From assembly GCA_016927095.1 (NCBI GenBank), contig JAFGNI010000212.1:1-8373 (forward strand): 8,373 nt of DNA, given 5' to 3'. This stretch comes from Anaerolineae bacterium (GTDB taxonomy: Bacteria; Chloroflexota; Anaerolineae; B4-G1; SLSP01). Made by a program: the position numbers and the translations under genes. Below, one piece after another: positions 1-5,228 of the stretch (positions are counted from its first letter, which is position 1; each line of letters starts with the position of its first letter). A model generated the notes under the pieces. The model was not told the origin of the DNA and searched no databases. It saw only the letters and a list, made by a program, of their open reading frames with translations.

Positions 1-10
1 GATGGCCGCT

Positions 11-36
11 GTAGGGGCAGGGCTTGTCCCTGCCCT
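11..36 (+). repeat. GTAG-headed palindrome, possible REP-like element or terminator of an upstream gene
   Basis: GTAG at 11-14 is followed by a perfect 8-bp hairpin, GGGCAGGG (15-22) and CCCTGCCC (28-35), with a 5-nt loop; G14 and T36 can add a wobble pair. There is no T-run after it, so it is a poor intrinsic terminator. A GTAG tetranucleotide next to a GC-rich hairpin is the known layout of REP sequences mobilised by RAYT (TnpA-REP) transposases. No second copy and no RAYT gene lie in the window, so this reading is tentative. It could also be the end hairpin of a gene lying before the window. Confidence 0.4.
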
Positions 37-105
37 GAGGTAGCAGGCACAGGGCCCGGCGCAGATGGCCAACTGCGATTGCCTTGGAAGGTGGGGTGTG
101 GGCTC

Positions 106-136
106 TTGACATTTTTGAATCTTGCTTTAAGATAAT
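106..136 (+). promoter_or_regulatory. sigma70-like promoter of the leader-peptide transcript
   Basis: A perfect TTGACA -35 (106-111) is followed by an AT-rich stretch. The -10 is either TAAGAT (128-133, 16-bp spacer) or GATAAT (131-136, 19-bp spacer). Transcription should start near 140-145. The segment from 112 to 158 is strikingly AT-rich against GC-rich surroundings, which supports promoter function. It would drive the small ORF at 192 and, if the downstream terminators are read through, the GNAT-like gene and rsgA. Confidence 0.65.
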
Positions 137-140
137 TAAA

Positions 141-154
141 GATCATTTTTGATC
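141..154. promoter_or_regulatory. small inverted repeat at the expected transcription start
   Basis: GATCA (141-145) and TGATC (150-154) form a 5-bp inverted repeat separated by TTTT, immediately downstream of the -10 region. Its position at the start site would suit a repressor operator, but it is short and AT-rich, so chance is possible. Confidence 0.25.
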
Positions 155-191
155 AAAACTCTGCGGGATCTGTCTGAAAGGAGGCGCACGC

Positions 192-260
192 ATGTCGAAG
201 AAAGCTGCCGTCGTTGTCAACGACCTTAACGTGCGCCTGTGTCTGGATCGGGTTCTGTAA
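192..260 (+). CDS. 22-aa putative leader peptide
   Basis: This ORF of 22 codons starts at ATG 192 and ends at TAA 258-260. Its SD (AAAGGAGG, 177-184) is almost a full anti-SD match with an ideal 7-nt spacer, the best ribosome binding site in the window. It sits about 50 nt downstream of a good promoter and just before a run of hairpins, the arrangement of leader peptides that control attenuation. The peptide begins MSKKAAVVVN and is rich in Val (5) and Leu (4), with no Trp, His or Phe. Val/Leu enrichment recalls branched-chain amino-acid leaders, but the downstream genes (GNAT-like, rsgA) are not biosynthetic and GC-rich genomes favour these codons anyway. It could instead be a free-standing small protein. 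Translation is well supported by the signals; function is unknown. Confidence 0.55.
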   Translation: MSKKAAVVVNDLNVRLCLDRVL

Positions 261-282
261 TCGACTGACCGTGCTGTAGCAA

Positions 283-302
283 GTCGCGGCGCTAGCCGCG
301 AT
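283..302 (+). other. hairpin just after the leader ORF
   Basis: CGCGGC (285-290) pairs with GCCGCG (295-300) around the loop GCTA. T284-A301 extends the stem, and G283-T302 adds a wobble pair. There is no T-run. It lies 22 nt after the leader stop codon, close enough that ribosomes on the leader ORF could influence its folding, as a pause or antiterminator hairpin would require. Confidence 0.4.
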
Positions 303-320
303 GCCAGACTGAGTACCCAT

Positions 321-352
321 CGCCACGGGCCCACGTTGGTCCGTGGCGTTTT
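321..352 (+). terminator. intrinsic terminator 1 of the leader region
   Basis: CGCCACGG (321-328) and CCGTGGCG (341-348) form a perfect 8-bp GC-rich stem with a 12-nt loop that can fold further (CCA/TGG inside), followed directly by TTTT. From the promoter at 106-136 this would end a transcript of about 210 nt carrying only the 22-aa ORF. The same stem recurs exactly at 419-446. Confidence 0.65.
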
Positions 353-369
353 GCTGTGTTGCAGGTGAT

Positions 370-393
370 GCGTTCGCACCGAACGCGCTTTTT
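370..393 (+). terminator. terminator-like hairpin 2 of the leader region
   Basis: GCGTTCG (370-376) and CGAACGC (380-386) form a perfect 7-bp stem with a 3-nt CAC loop, then GC and TTTTT (389-393). It is a compact intrinsic-terminator shape lying between the two hairpins that share a stem sequence. Confidence 0.55.
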
Positions 394-418
394 CCCGCTG
401 CTGACGGGGAGGAGACTA

Positions 419-451
419 CGCCACGGACCGTCCTGGTGCCGTGGCGTTTTT
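419..451 (+). terminator. intrinsic terminator 3 of the leader region
   Basis: CGCCACGG (419-426) and CCGTGGCG (439-446) form a stem identical to that at 321-348. The loop differs but can fold further through ACC/GGT (427-429 with 435-437). TTTTT follows at 447-451, then ATTT. It is the strongest terminator of the three and lies only 37 nt before the GTG start of the next gene, so transcription of that gene from the upstream promoter needs read-through or antitermination. Confidence 0.65.
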
Positions 452-474
452 ATTTGTCTCGTAGGTCAGTACCC

Positions 475-480
475 AAGGAG
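475..480 (+). promoter_or_regulatory. ribosome binding site fixing the GTG 488 start
   Basis: AAGGAG lies 7 nt before GTG 488. It selects this start over the in-frame GTG at 356, which has no SD and would place coding sequence across two terminators. Confidence 0.6.
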
Positions 481-487
481 ATTGCTG

Positions 488-829
488 GTGTTTGAGATGA
501 CACTGGATAAGTTGGACGGCATCACGATCCGCCCCTTTGTGCCGGACGATGCTGCGCGGATGGTGGTCTTGCAGCGCCGAACGTTGGCGCAGTGCCACGA
601 TACAGGGTTGTTCCCGGAAGGCTTCTATTACGGCCCTAGCTTCGATGGCGGAGAGAATATCTTGTGCGCCGTCGACCAGACGGGCGCGCACGTTGGCCAC
701 GCCCTGGTCTGTCTGGGCCACGTGCATCGAGGTCTCGATGCATGGTTGCTCTGGATGGACCTGCGGCGCGGCGAGATCTCCTTGGGTCTGTGGCTAGACC
801 GGAAGGGAGGCGCTAGAGATGCGAGATGA
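488..829 (+). CDS. GNAT acetyltransferase-like protein, C-terminally short, possible remnant
   Basis: The 113-residue product from GTG 488 begins like a GNAT N-acetyltransferase: a first strand and helix ITIRPFVPDDAARMVVLQ (about 12-29), then the likely beta2-beta3 hairpin (about 58-76, ILCAVDQ..HVGHALV) and a beta4-like strand (about 84-92). Family members are usually 140-180 residues and continue after beta4 into the acetyl-CoA pyrophosphate loop (R/Q-x-x-G-x-G/A). Here the protein ends with RRGEISLGLWLDRKGG and no such loop, and I find none in the other two frames before rsgA. It therefore probably lacks catalysis and may be a deletion remnant fused to unrelated sequence. The reading frame is still open, has a good SD, and its TGA overlaps the rsgA start by 11 bp, so it may now serve mainly to couple translation to rsgA. 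Confidence 0.55.
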   Translation: MFEMTLDKLDGITIRPFVPDDAARMVVLQRRTLAQCHDTGLFPEGFYYGPSFDGGENILCAVDQTGAHVGHALVCLGHVHRGLDAWLLWMDLRRGEISLGLWLDRKGGARDAR

Positions 830-1856
830 GATGGAAAGCAGCTGGGAGTCGCTGGTCGAGGCTCCAGTCCTGGATGACGAAGTTGGAGACCTGATCACCG
901 GTTTGGTGATCCGGAAGGATCTGGGGCACTATCAGGTACAGGTCGGTGACCGTGCCGTGTCCTGCGAGATTTCGAACCTACTGCGGAAGCGCTTGCTCTA
1001 TCCGCTTCGCAACCCGGCTTCGCTGGAACACTATGGTGTCCAGCGTGTGGCCGATATCCAAGTGGTGGATCCCGTTGCCGTGGGCGACTGGGTGGCCTTC
1101 GTCGAGCGGGACCACGGGACCGGCCTGATCAAGGACGTCCTTCCGCGAAAGAGCCAGGTCTCACGGCTGGCGCCCGGGCCTGTGCCGTTGGAGCAGGTGC
1201 TGGTCGCCAACGTCGATCAGATGGTGATCGTGATGGCGGCTGCCCGGCCGAAGCCCAAGTGGCATCTGCTGGATCGCTATCTGGTGACCGCGGAGGCGGC
1301 AGAGGTCCCGGCGATCGTCTGTATCACGAAGGTGGACCTGGTCGAGGCCGGCGATCTGGCGCCAACCGTGGATCTCTATCGCGACCTGGGCTACCCCGTG
1401 CTGCTAACCAGCGCCGTCGACGGCACAGGTATCGAGACGGCGCAGGCTGTCTTCGAGGGCCGGCTCTCCGTCCTCCTCGGCAAGTCCGGGGTCGGCAAAA
1501 GTAGCCTGCTCAATGCCCTGGAGCCGGGGTTAGGCCTGCGGGTCCGCGCTGTGGGAAGCGGCAAGATCGGAAAGGGGCGTCACACGACGACGCACCTGGA
1601 GCTTGTGCCGCTCTCCAATGGTGGCGGTGTGGTGGACACGCCGGGCATGCGAGAACTGGCGCTGTGGGAGGCGCGCCCGGCGGATCTGCCCTGGTTCTTC
1701 CCGGAGTTCCGACCTTACCTAGGTACGTGCAGGTTTGGCGCCAGCTGTGTGCACGACCACGAGCCGGGGTGCACTGTCAAGGACGCTGTGGACGACGGGA
1801 CGATTTCCCCGGCTCGCTACGAAAGCTATCTCAAGTTGATGGCTGAGATGTCCTAA
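819..1856 (+). CDS. rsgA: ribosome small subunit-dependent GTPase RsgA
   Basis: The product is a circularly permuted GTPase that binds the 30S subunit during late assembly and is activated by it. The 345 residues show the permuted order clearly: an N-terminal OB-fold (about 22-118, ending VAVGDWVAFV at 86-95), the family motif ANVDQ (130-134), G4 TKVD (170-173), G5 TSA (197-199), then G1 GKSGVGKSS (221-229), G2 TTT (256-258) and G3 DTPG (273-276). The C-terminal zinc finger is C304-x5-C310-x-H312-x5-C318. All key residues are present. The start at ATG 819 has GGAGG (806-810) 8 nt upstream and overlaps the end of the GNAT-like ORF, implying translational coupling. It is longer than compact homologues of about 300 residues because of a roughly 20-residue N-terminal lead and an insertion in the OB-fold (about 60-82). 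The following hairpin at 1898 probably ends the unit. Confidence 0.95.
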   Translation: MRDEMESSWESLVEAPVLDDEVGDLITGLVIRKDLGHYQVQVGDRAVSCEISNLLRKRLLYPLRNPASLEHYGVQRVADIQVVDPVAVGDWVAFVERDHGTGLIKDVLPRKSQVSRLAPGPVPLEQVLVANVDQMVIVMAAARPKPKWHLLDRYLVTAEAAEVPAIVCITKVDLVEAGDLAPTVDLYRDLGYPVLLTSAVDGTGIETAQAVFEGRLSVLLGKSGVGKSSLLNALEPGLGLRVRAVGSGKIGKGRHTTTHLELVPLSNGGGVVDTPGMRELALWEARPADLPWFFPEFRPYLGTCRFGASCVHDHEPGCTVKDAVDDGTISPARYESYLKLMAEMS

Positions 1857-1897
1857 GGGGCGCTCGGGATTGCGCGGAGAGCCAACGCGCGTAGAAT

Positions 1898-1934
1898 GTG
1901 ATCTGGGATGCGCGTCGTGCGCATCCCGGATCAC
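1898..1934 (+). terminator. long hairpin between rsgA and the sulfatase gene
   Basis: Positions 1898-1914 pair with 1918-1934: 17 pairs, of which two (T1904-G1928 and G1914-T1918) are G-T wobbles, closing on a 3-nt loop TCG. There is no T-run after it (TGATTGC), so it is not a canonical intrinsic terminator. It may act as a bidirectional or factor-assisted terminator, or protect the 3' end of the rsgA message. It starts 42 nt after the rsgA stop. Confidence 0.5.
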
Positions 1935-2000
1935 TGATTGCTAGAGACGACACCAGATTCGCCTGCTGTCCGATGGCTTCGTGCCCACGCATACACATCT

Positions 2001-2005
2001 AGGAG
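2001..2005 (+). promoter_or_regulatory. ribosome binding site fixing the ATG 2011 start
   Basis: AGGAG lies 5 nt before ATG 2011. The in-frame GTG at 1981 has no SD and would add ten residues unlike a sulfatase N-terminus, so ATG 2011 is preferred. Confidence 0.6.
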
Positions 2006-2010
2006 ATAGC

Positions 2011-3360
2011 ATGTCCGATAGCCCCCAGTACCAGAACGCGATATGGATCTTCGGCGATCAACATAGGGCCCAGGCCCTGAGCTGCAATGGCGACCCTAAT
2101 CTGAACACCCCAAATCTGGACCGCCTGGCTGCCGAGGGGCAGAACTACGCCCGGGCCGTCTCGGGTTTCCCGCTCTGTTGTCCCTTCCGCGGCTCGCTGC
2201 TTACCAGCCGCTATCCCCATGAGTGCGTGCCGGGTCACGAGTATCCCTTGCCCGAGGGGATGCCGACCGTTGCCGATGTTTTCAACGACTACGGCTTCGA
2301 CACTGCCTACTTTGGAAAGTGGCATCTGGGCGGCTTCCAGGAACGCAACGGACGGGCGGCGATGTTTATCACCGATCCGAACCGCCGCGGCGGCTTCGAC
2401 ACCTGGGTGGGGTACGACAACAACAACAGCCAGTGGGACAGTTGGGTGCACGGCGGTGAGGGTGAGACAGCGTTCCACTACCGGTTACCTGGCTTTGAGA
2501 CCGACTGCTTGACTGATATGCTCGTAGACTACGTGCGCAAGCAGGGCGAAGCGCGGAGGTCAGGGACGGGAAGCCCTTTCTTCGCCGTGCTCTCGGTGCA
2601 GCCGCCGCACAACCCCTATGTGGCGCCGGCAGACTGGATGGCGGCCCATACCCCGGCACAAGTGGCCCTGCGCCCTAATGTGCCACCCGTGACGTGGGTT
2701 GAGGAACGCGCCCGCCGGGAGCTGGCGGGTTACTACGCCCAGATCGAGAACCTGGACTGGAACGTCGGTCGGGTCCGGCAAGCCTTGGTTGAGGCGGGGC
2801 TGGATGGGAATACCCATATTGTCTTCTTCTCGGACCACGGCGACAATCACGGCTCACACGGTCAGTTCCTCAAGACATCCCCGTGGGAGGAATCAGTGCG
2901 GATCCCGTTTATCATCGGCGGGCTGCAAGGATGCTATGATGGGCGGCAGGGACGTCCGGATGTGCTGATCAATCACGTCGATATCGCGCCGACGACGCTG
3001 GGGCTCTGCGGTATCGATGCGCCGGATTGGATGCGCGGCCACGACTACTCCGGCCTGCGCCTCGCCTCGCGCCCGCAGCGCACCTCCCCGGATTCCGCCT
3101 TCATCCAGTCGGTGGTCCCCACGGGGCACGGTGACAGTGTGGACCGGCCCTGGCGGGCCGTGGTCACGCGGGATAGGTGGAAGTACGTGGTGTTGGAGGG
3201 CCAACCGTGGTTGATGTTCGACCTCAAAGAGGATCCCTACGAGCTGGTGAACCTGGCGCATAACACGAACTTCCTGCGGGAACGCCGGCGACTGCAGGGC
3301 CGGCTTGCCCAGTGGATCGCCGATACCGGTGATGAGTTCGCGCTTCCGGAGATTGCCTGA
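2011..3360 (+). CDS. type I sulfatase / alkaline phosphatase superfamily hydrolase
   Basis: The 449-residue protein belongs to the formylglycine sulfatases, which hydrolyse sulfate esters (some relatives cleave phosphonate or phosphate esters). Visible motifs are metal ligands D16-Q17 in IFGDQHR, TPNLDRLAAEG (33-43), the active-site motif C56-C57-P58-F59-R60 followed by GSLLTSRYP, K103 and H105 in GKWHLGG, H200 in PPHNPY, metal ligands D275-H276 in FFSDHGD, K288, and the C-terminal FDLKEDPYELVNLA (403-416). C56 should be oxidised to formylglycine by FGE, which recognises C-x-P-x-R; the usual Ser/Ala before Arg is Phe here. The D-Q metal pair resembles phosphonate monoester hydrolases and some choline-sulfatase-like enzymes rather than the D-D pair. 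No signal peptide is seen, so it is probably cytoplasmic. The substrate cannot be told from sequence. No FGE, transporter or sugar-catabolism gene lies in the window, and no clear promoter of its own is visible. Confidence 0.9.
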   Translation: MSDSPQYQNAIWIFGDQHRAQALSCNGDPNLNTPNLDRLAAEGQNYARAVSGFPLCCPFRGSLLTSRYPHECVPGHEYPLPEGMPTVADVFNDYGFDTAYFGKWHLGGFQERNGRAAMFITDPNRRGGFDTWVGYDNNNSQWDSWVHGGEGETAFHYRLPGFETDCLTDMLVDYVRKQGEARRSGTGSPFFAVLSVQPPHNPYVAPADWMAAHTPAQVALRPNVPPVTWVEERARRELAGYYAQIENLDWNVGRVRQALVEAGLDGNTHIVFFSDHGDNHGSHGQFLKTSPWEESVRIPFIIGGLQGCYDGRQGRPDVLINHVDIAPTTLGLCGIDAPDWMRGHDYSGLRLASRPQRTSPDSAFIQSVVPTGHGDSVDRPWRAVVTRDRWKYVVLEGQPWLMFDLKEDPYELVNLAHNTNFLRERRRLQGRLAQWIADTGDEFALPEIA

Positions 3361-3380
3361 GCCTGGTTCGCGTGGCGCGA

Positions 3381-3409
3381 GTGTCGAAAACACGGAAACT
3401 TGGTATCAT
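3381..3409 (+). promoter_or_regulatory. probable extended -10 promoter of the chaperonin operon
   Basis: TGG plus TATCAT (3401-3409) forms an extended -10 element with a 5/6 match to TATAAT. A weak -35 (GTGTCG, 3381-3386) lies 17 bp upstream. A start near 3416 would give a 5' leader of about 130 nt before ATG 3547. No CIRCE (HrcA) palindrome is present, unlike many groE operons. Confidence 0.45.
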
Positions 3410-3412
3410 AGG

Positions 3413-3462
3413 GCTGCCGCATAGGCCCAGCGCTCCAGGAGCGTGTGGCCTTAAGCGGCAGC
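3413..3462. promoter_or_regulatory. nested dyad upstream of the chaperonin gene
   Basis: Three nested inverted repeats share roughly one centre: GCTGCCGC (3413-3420) with GCGGCAGC (3455-3462), GGCC (3424-3427) with GGCC (3447-3450), and CGCTCC (3431-3436) with GGAGCG (3438-3443) separated by one A. In DNA it could be an operator placed right at the predicted start site. In RNA it could form a hairpin in the leader (the innermost arms would have to open slightly for the loop) or at the 3' end of the sulfatase message. No T-run follows. Confidence 0.45.
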
Positions 3463-3546
3463 GCTGTTCATTCTGGGCATCGCGTGACGACGCCTCGATG
3501 GCGTCAGCTTATCGAAAGCGTTCCCTACAGGGGGTTGTTGGCGACT

Positions 3547-5214
3547 ATGGCAAAGAAACCGCAGAGATGGCAGAGTCCCCGGGTTGACTTTCAACCAGCC
3601 GTACAGCATGGCATGCTCCGGGGCATCGAGCAGATTGTGGCGGCTGTGCGACCGACGTTGGGTCCATTGCCGCGCATTGTGCTCTACGATCGGACCCTAG
3701 GCGATACGGGCAAGATTCCCGAGCTATTGGATGACGGTGGGACGATCGCGCGTCGTATCATCCAGATCCGGGGCCGCAACGCCGACGTGGGCGCTATGCT
3801 GATCCGGAACATGCTCTGGAAACTGCGAGAGGAGGTCGGTGACGGGACCGCCACAGCTGCGGTCGTCTTCGAGGCTGCCTATCGCGGTGGGGTGCACTAC
3901 CTATCGTCTGGTGGGAACGCGATGCGGCTACGCACCTTCTTGGACCAGGGGTTGCGGGAGGTCCTGACGGAGTTGGACGGCATGGCCTCGCGCGTGGAGG
4001 GGAAGGAGGAGCTGACCCGTCTGGCAGAGGTCATCACCCGCGAACCCGAAATGGGGAAGTTGATGGGGGAGATCTTCGACATCATCGGCGAGTACGGGCG
4101 CTTGGAGATTCGCAAGAGCCAGGGGCGAGGCTACGACCGGGAATACGTCGAGGGCATGTATTGGGATGGCGGGCTGCTATCGCGCGTTCAGATCACTAAC
4201 GTGGAACGTCAGCGTGCCGAGCTGGAAAACGCTGCTGTGCTGATGACCGACCTCGACATCGAGGATCCCCGGGATCTCATCCCCACGATGACAGCCTGTG
4301 TGCGCGCCGGGATCACGGATTTGGCCATCATCTGCCGCAAGATGTCCGATGTGACGATCGGTATGCTGATGATGAACCGGGAGAAGGGCAAGATCAAGCT
4401 CGACGCCATCGGCGTCAAGACGCCCGGCGTCTCGACCACGGCCCAGCGGCTGGCGTTGATCGATATGGCCAAGCTAACCGGCGGGCGGCCCTTTGTGCGC
4501 GATGCGGGCGATACGATTCGCAACGTAAAGGTCGGGGACCTGGGGCGCGCGCGCCGGCTTTGGGCGGACAGGTCGAATCTGGGCATCATCGGGGGCAAGG
4601 GCGATCCCCGGGAACTCAGGCGGCACATTGCGCAACTGCGCGAGGCCTATGCTAAGGCCGAGGGCCGCGACGATCGTGATGACCTGCGTGAGCGAATCGG
4701 CAAGCTATTGGGCGGCTCTGCCACGCTCTACGTGGGGGGCATCACCAAGACGGAGCAGGACTACAACAAAGAACAGGCGCAGCGCGCAGCCGACGCGATG
4801 CGCGGTGCGATCCGCGAAGGTGTGCTGCCGGGTGGTGGGGTAGCGCTGCTGGCCTGCCGGCCGATGCTCGCCTCCCGTATGGCAGAAAGCCGCGAGCCCG
4901 AGGAACGAGCGGCCTATCGTATCCTGATGGCGGCGATGGAAGCACCTGTGCGCGCGCTTCTGGAGAACACCGGTTACGAAGCCGGCGAGATTTTGAGCCG
5001 CCTCACGGATTCCGACGGGGCACGTTCCCCGACGGCGGGTTATGGATTTGATGTCATCAAAGGCGAGGTGACCCACATGCCATCGGCTGGGATCCTGGAT
5101 ATCACCACCGTGGTCAAGGCTGCGGTGCGGACTGCACTGGCTAGCGCCGCTATGGCGCTGAGCACCGACGTCGTCGTTCATCGTGCCACGGCTACAGAGT
5201 CGCTGGGCACGTAG
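3547..5214 (+). CDS. divergent group I chaperonin (GroEL-like paralogue)
   Basis: The 555-residue product aligns end to end with GroEL/Cpn60: equatorial TLGP (37-40), DDGGTIARRI (62-71), the ATP-site GDGTATA (98-104), apical domain (about 203-393), intermediate segment with D416 in RAADAM, VLPGGGVALL (426-435) and the second equatorial half to 555. D63, D99 and D416 correspond to GroEL D52, D87 and D398, so ATP hydrolysis is likely. Differences are notable: GroEL K51 is Asp (D62), a four-residue insertion follows TLGP, the Y199/Y203/F204 patch reads L210/V214/Q215, helix H and I contacts are I245, M248, I271, M275 and M276, the group I A-[AS] signature is A-I, and the C-terminal GGM tail is absent. 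No groES is adjacent. ATG 3547 is chosen because homology starts there (MAKK); an AGGGGG lies 12 nt upstream, slightly far. An in-frame ATG at 3445 lacks support. It is followed after 14 bp by the propeller gene. Confidence 0.88.
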   Translation: MAKKPQRWQSPRVDFQPAVQHGMLRGIEQIVAAVRPTLGPLPRIVLYDRTLGDTGKIPELLDDGGTIARRIIQIRGRNADVGAMLIRNMLWKLREEVGDGTATAAVVFEAAYRGGVHYLSSGGNAMRLRTFLDQGLREVLTELDGMASRVEGKEELTRLAEVITREPEMGKLMGEIFDIIGEYGRLEIRKSQGRGYDREYVEGMYWDGGLLSRVQITNVERQRAELENAAVLMTDLDIEDPRDLIPTMTACVRAGITDLAIICRKMSDVTIGMLMMNREKGKIKLDAIGVKTPGVSTTAQRLALIDMAKLTGGRPFVRDAGDTIRNVKVGDLGRARRLWADRSNLGIIGGKGDPRELRRHIAQLREAYAKAEGRDDRDDLRERIGKLLGGSATLYVGGITKTEQDYNKEQAQRAADAMRGAIREGVLPGGGVALLACRPMLASRMAESREPEERAAYRILMAAMEAPVRALLENTGYEAGEILSRLTDSDGARSPTAGYGFDVIKGEVTHMPSAGILDITTVVKAAVRTALASAAMALSTDVVVHRATATESLGT

Positions 5215-5228
5215 GTGAGGGACTAACC

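Noticed and set aside
261..460. T-box riboswitch in the leader
   Set aside because: The hairpin run before a terminator suggested it, but the conserved T-box sequence (GGGTGGNACCGCG) and a Stem I layout are absent, and the downstream genes are not tRNA- or amino-acid-related.
356..487. Upstream GTG start extending the GNAT-like protein by 44 residues
   Set aside because: It has no SD, would run through two terminator hairpins, and adds sequence unlike any GNAT N-terminus, whereas GTG 488 has AAGGAG at 7 nt.
3445..3546. ATG start giving a chaperonin 34 residues longer
   Set aside because: The extension does not resemble chaperonin sequence and overlaps the nested dyad. Homology begins at ATG 3547. 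The TTG codons at 3535 and 3538 remain possible but less likely.
3361..3546. CIRCE heat-shock operator upstream of the chaperonin
   Set aside because: No TTAGCACTC-N9-GAGTGCTAA or close variant is present; the dyad found has a different sequence.
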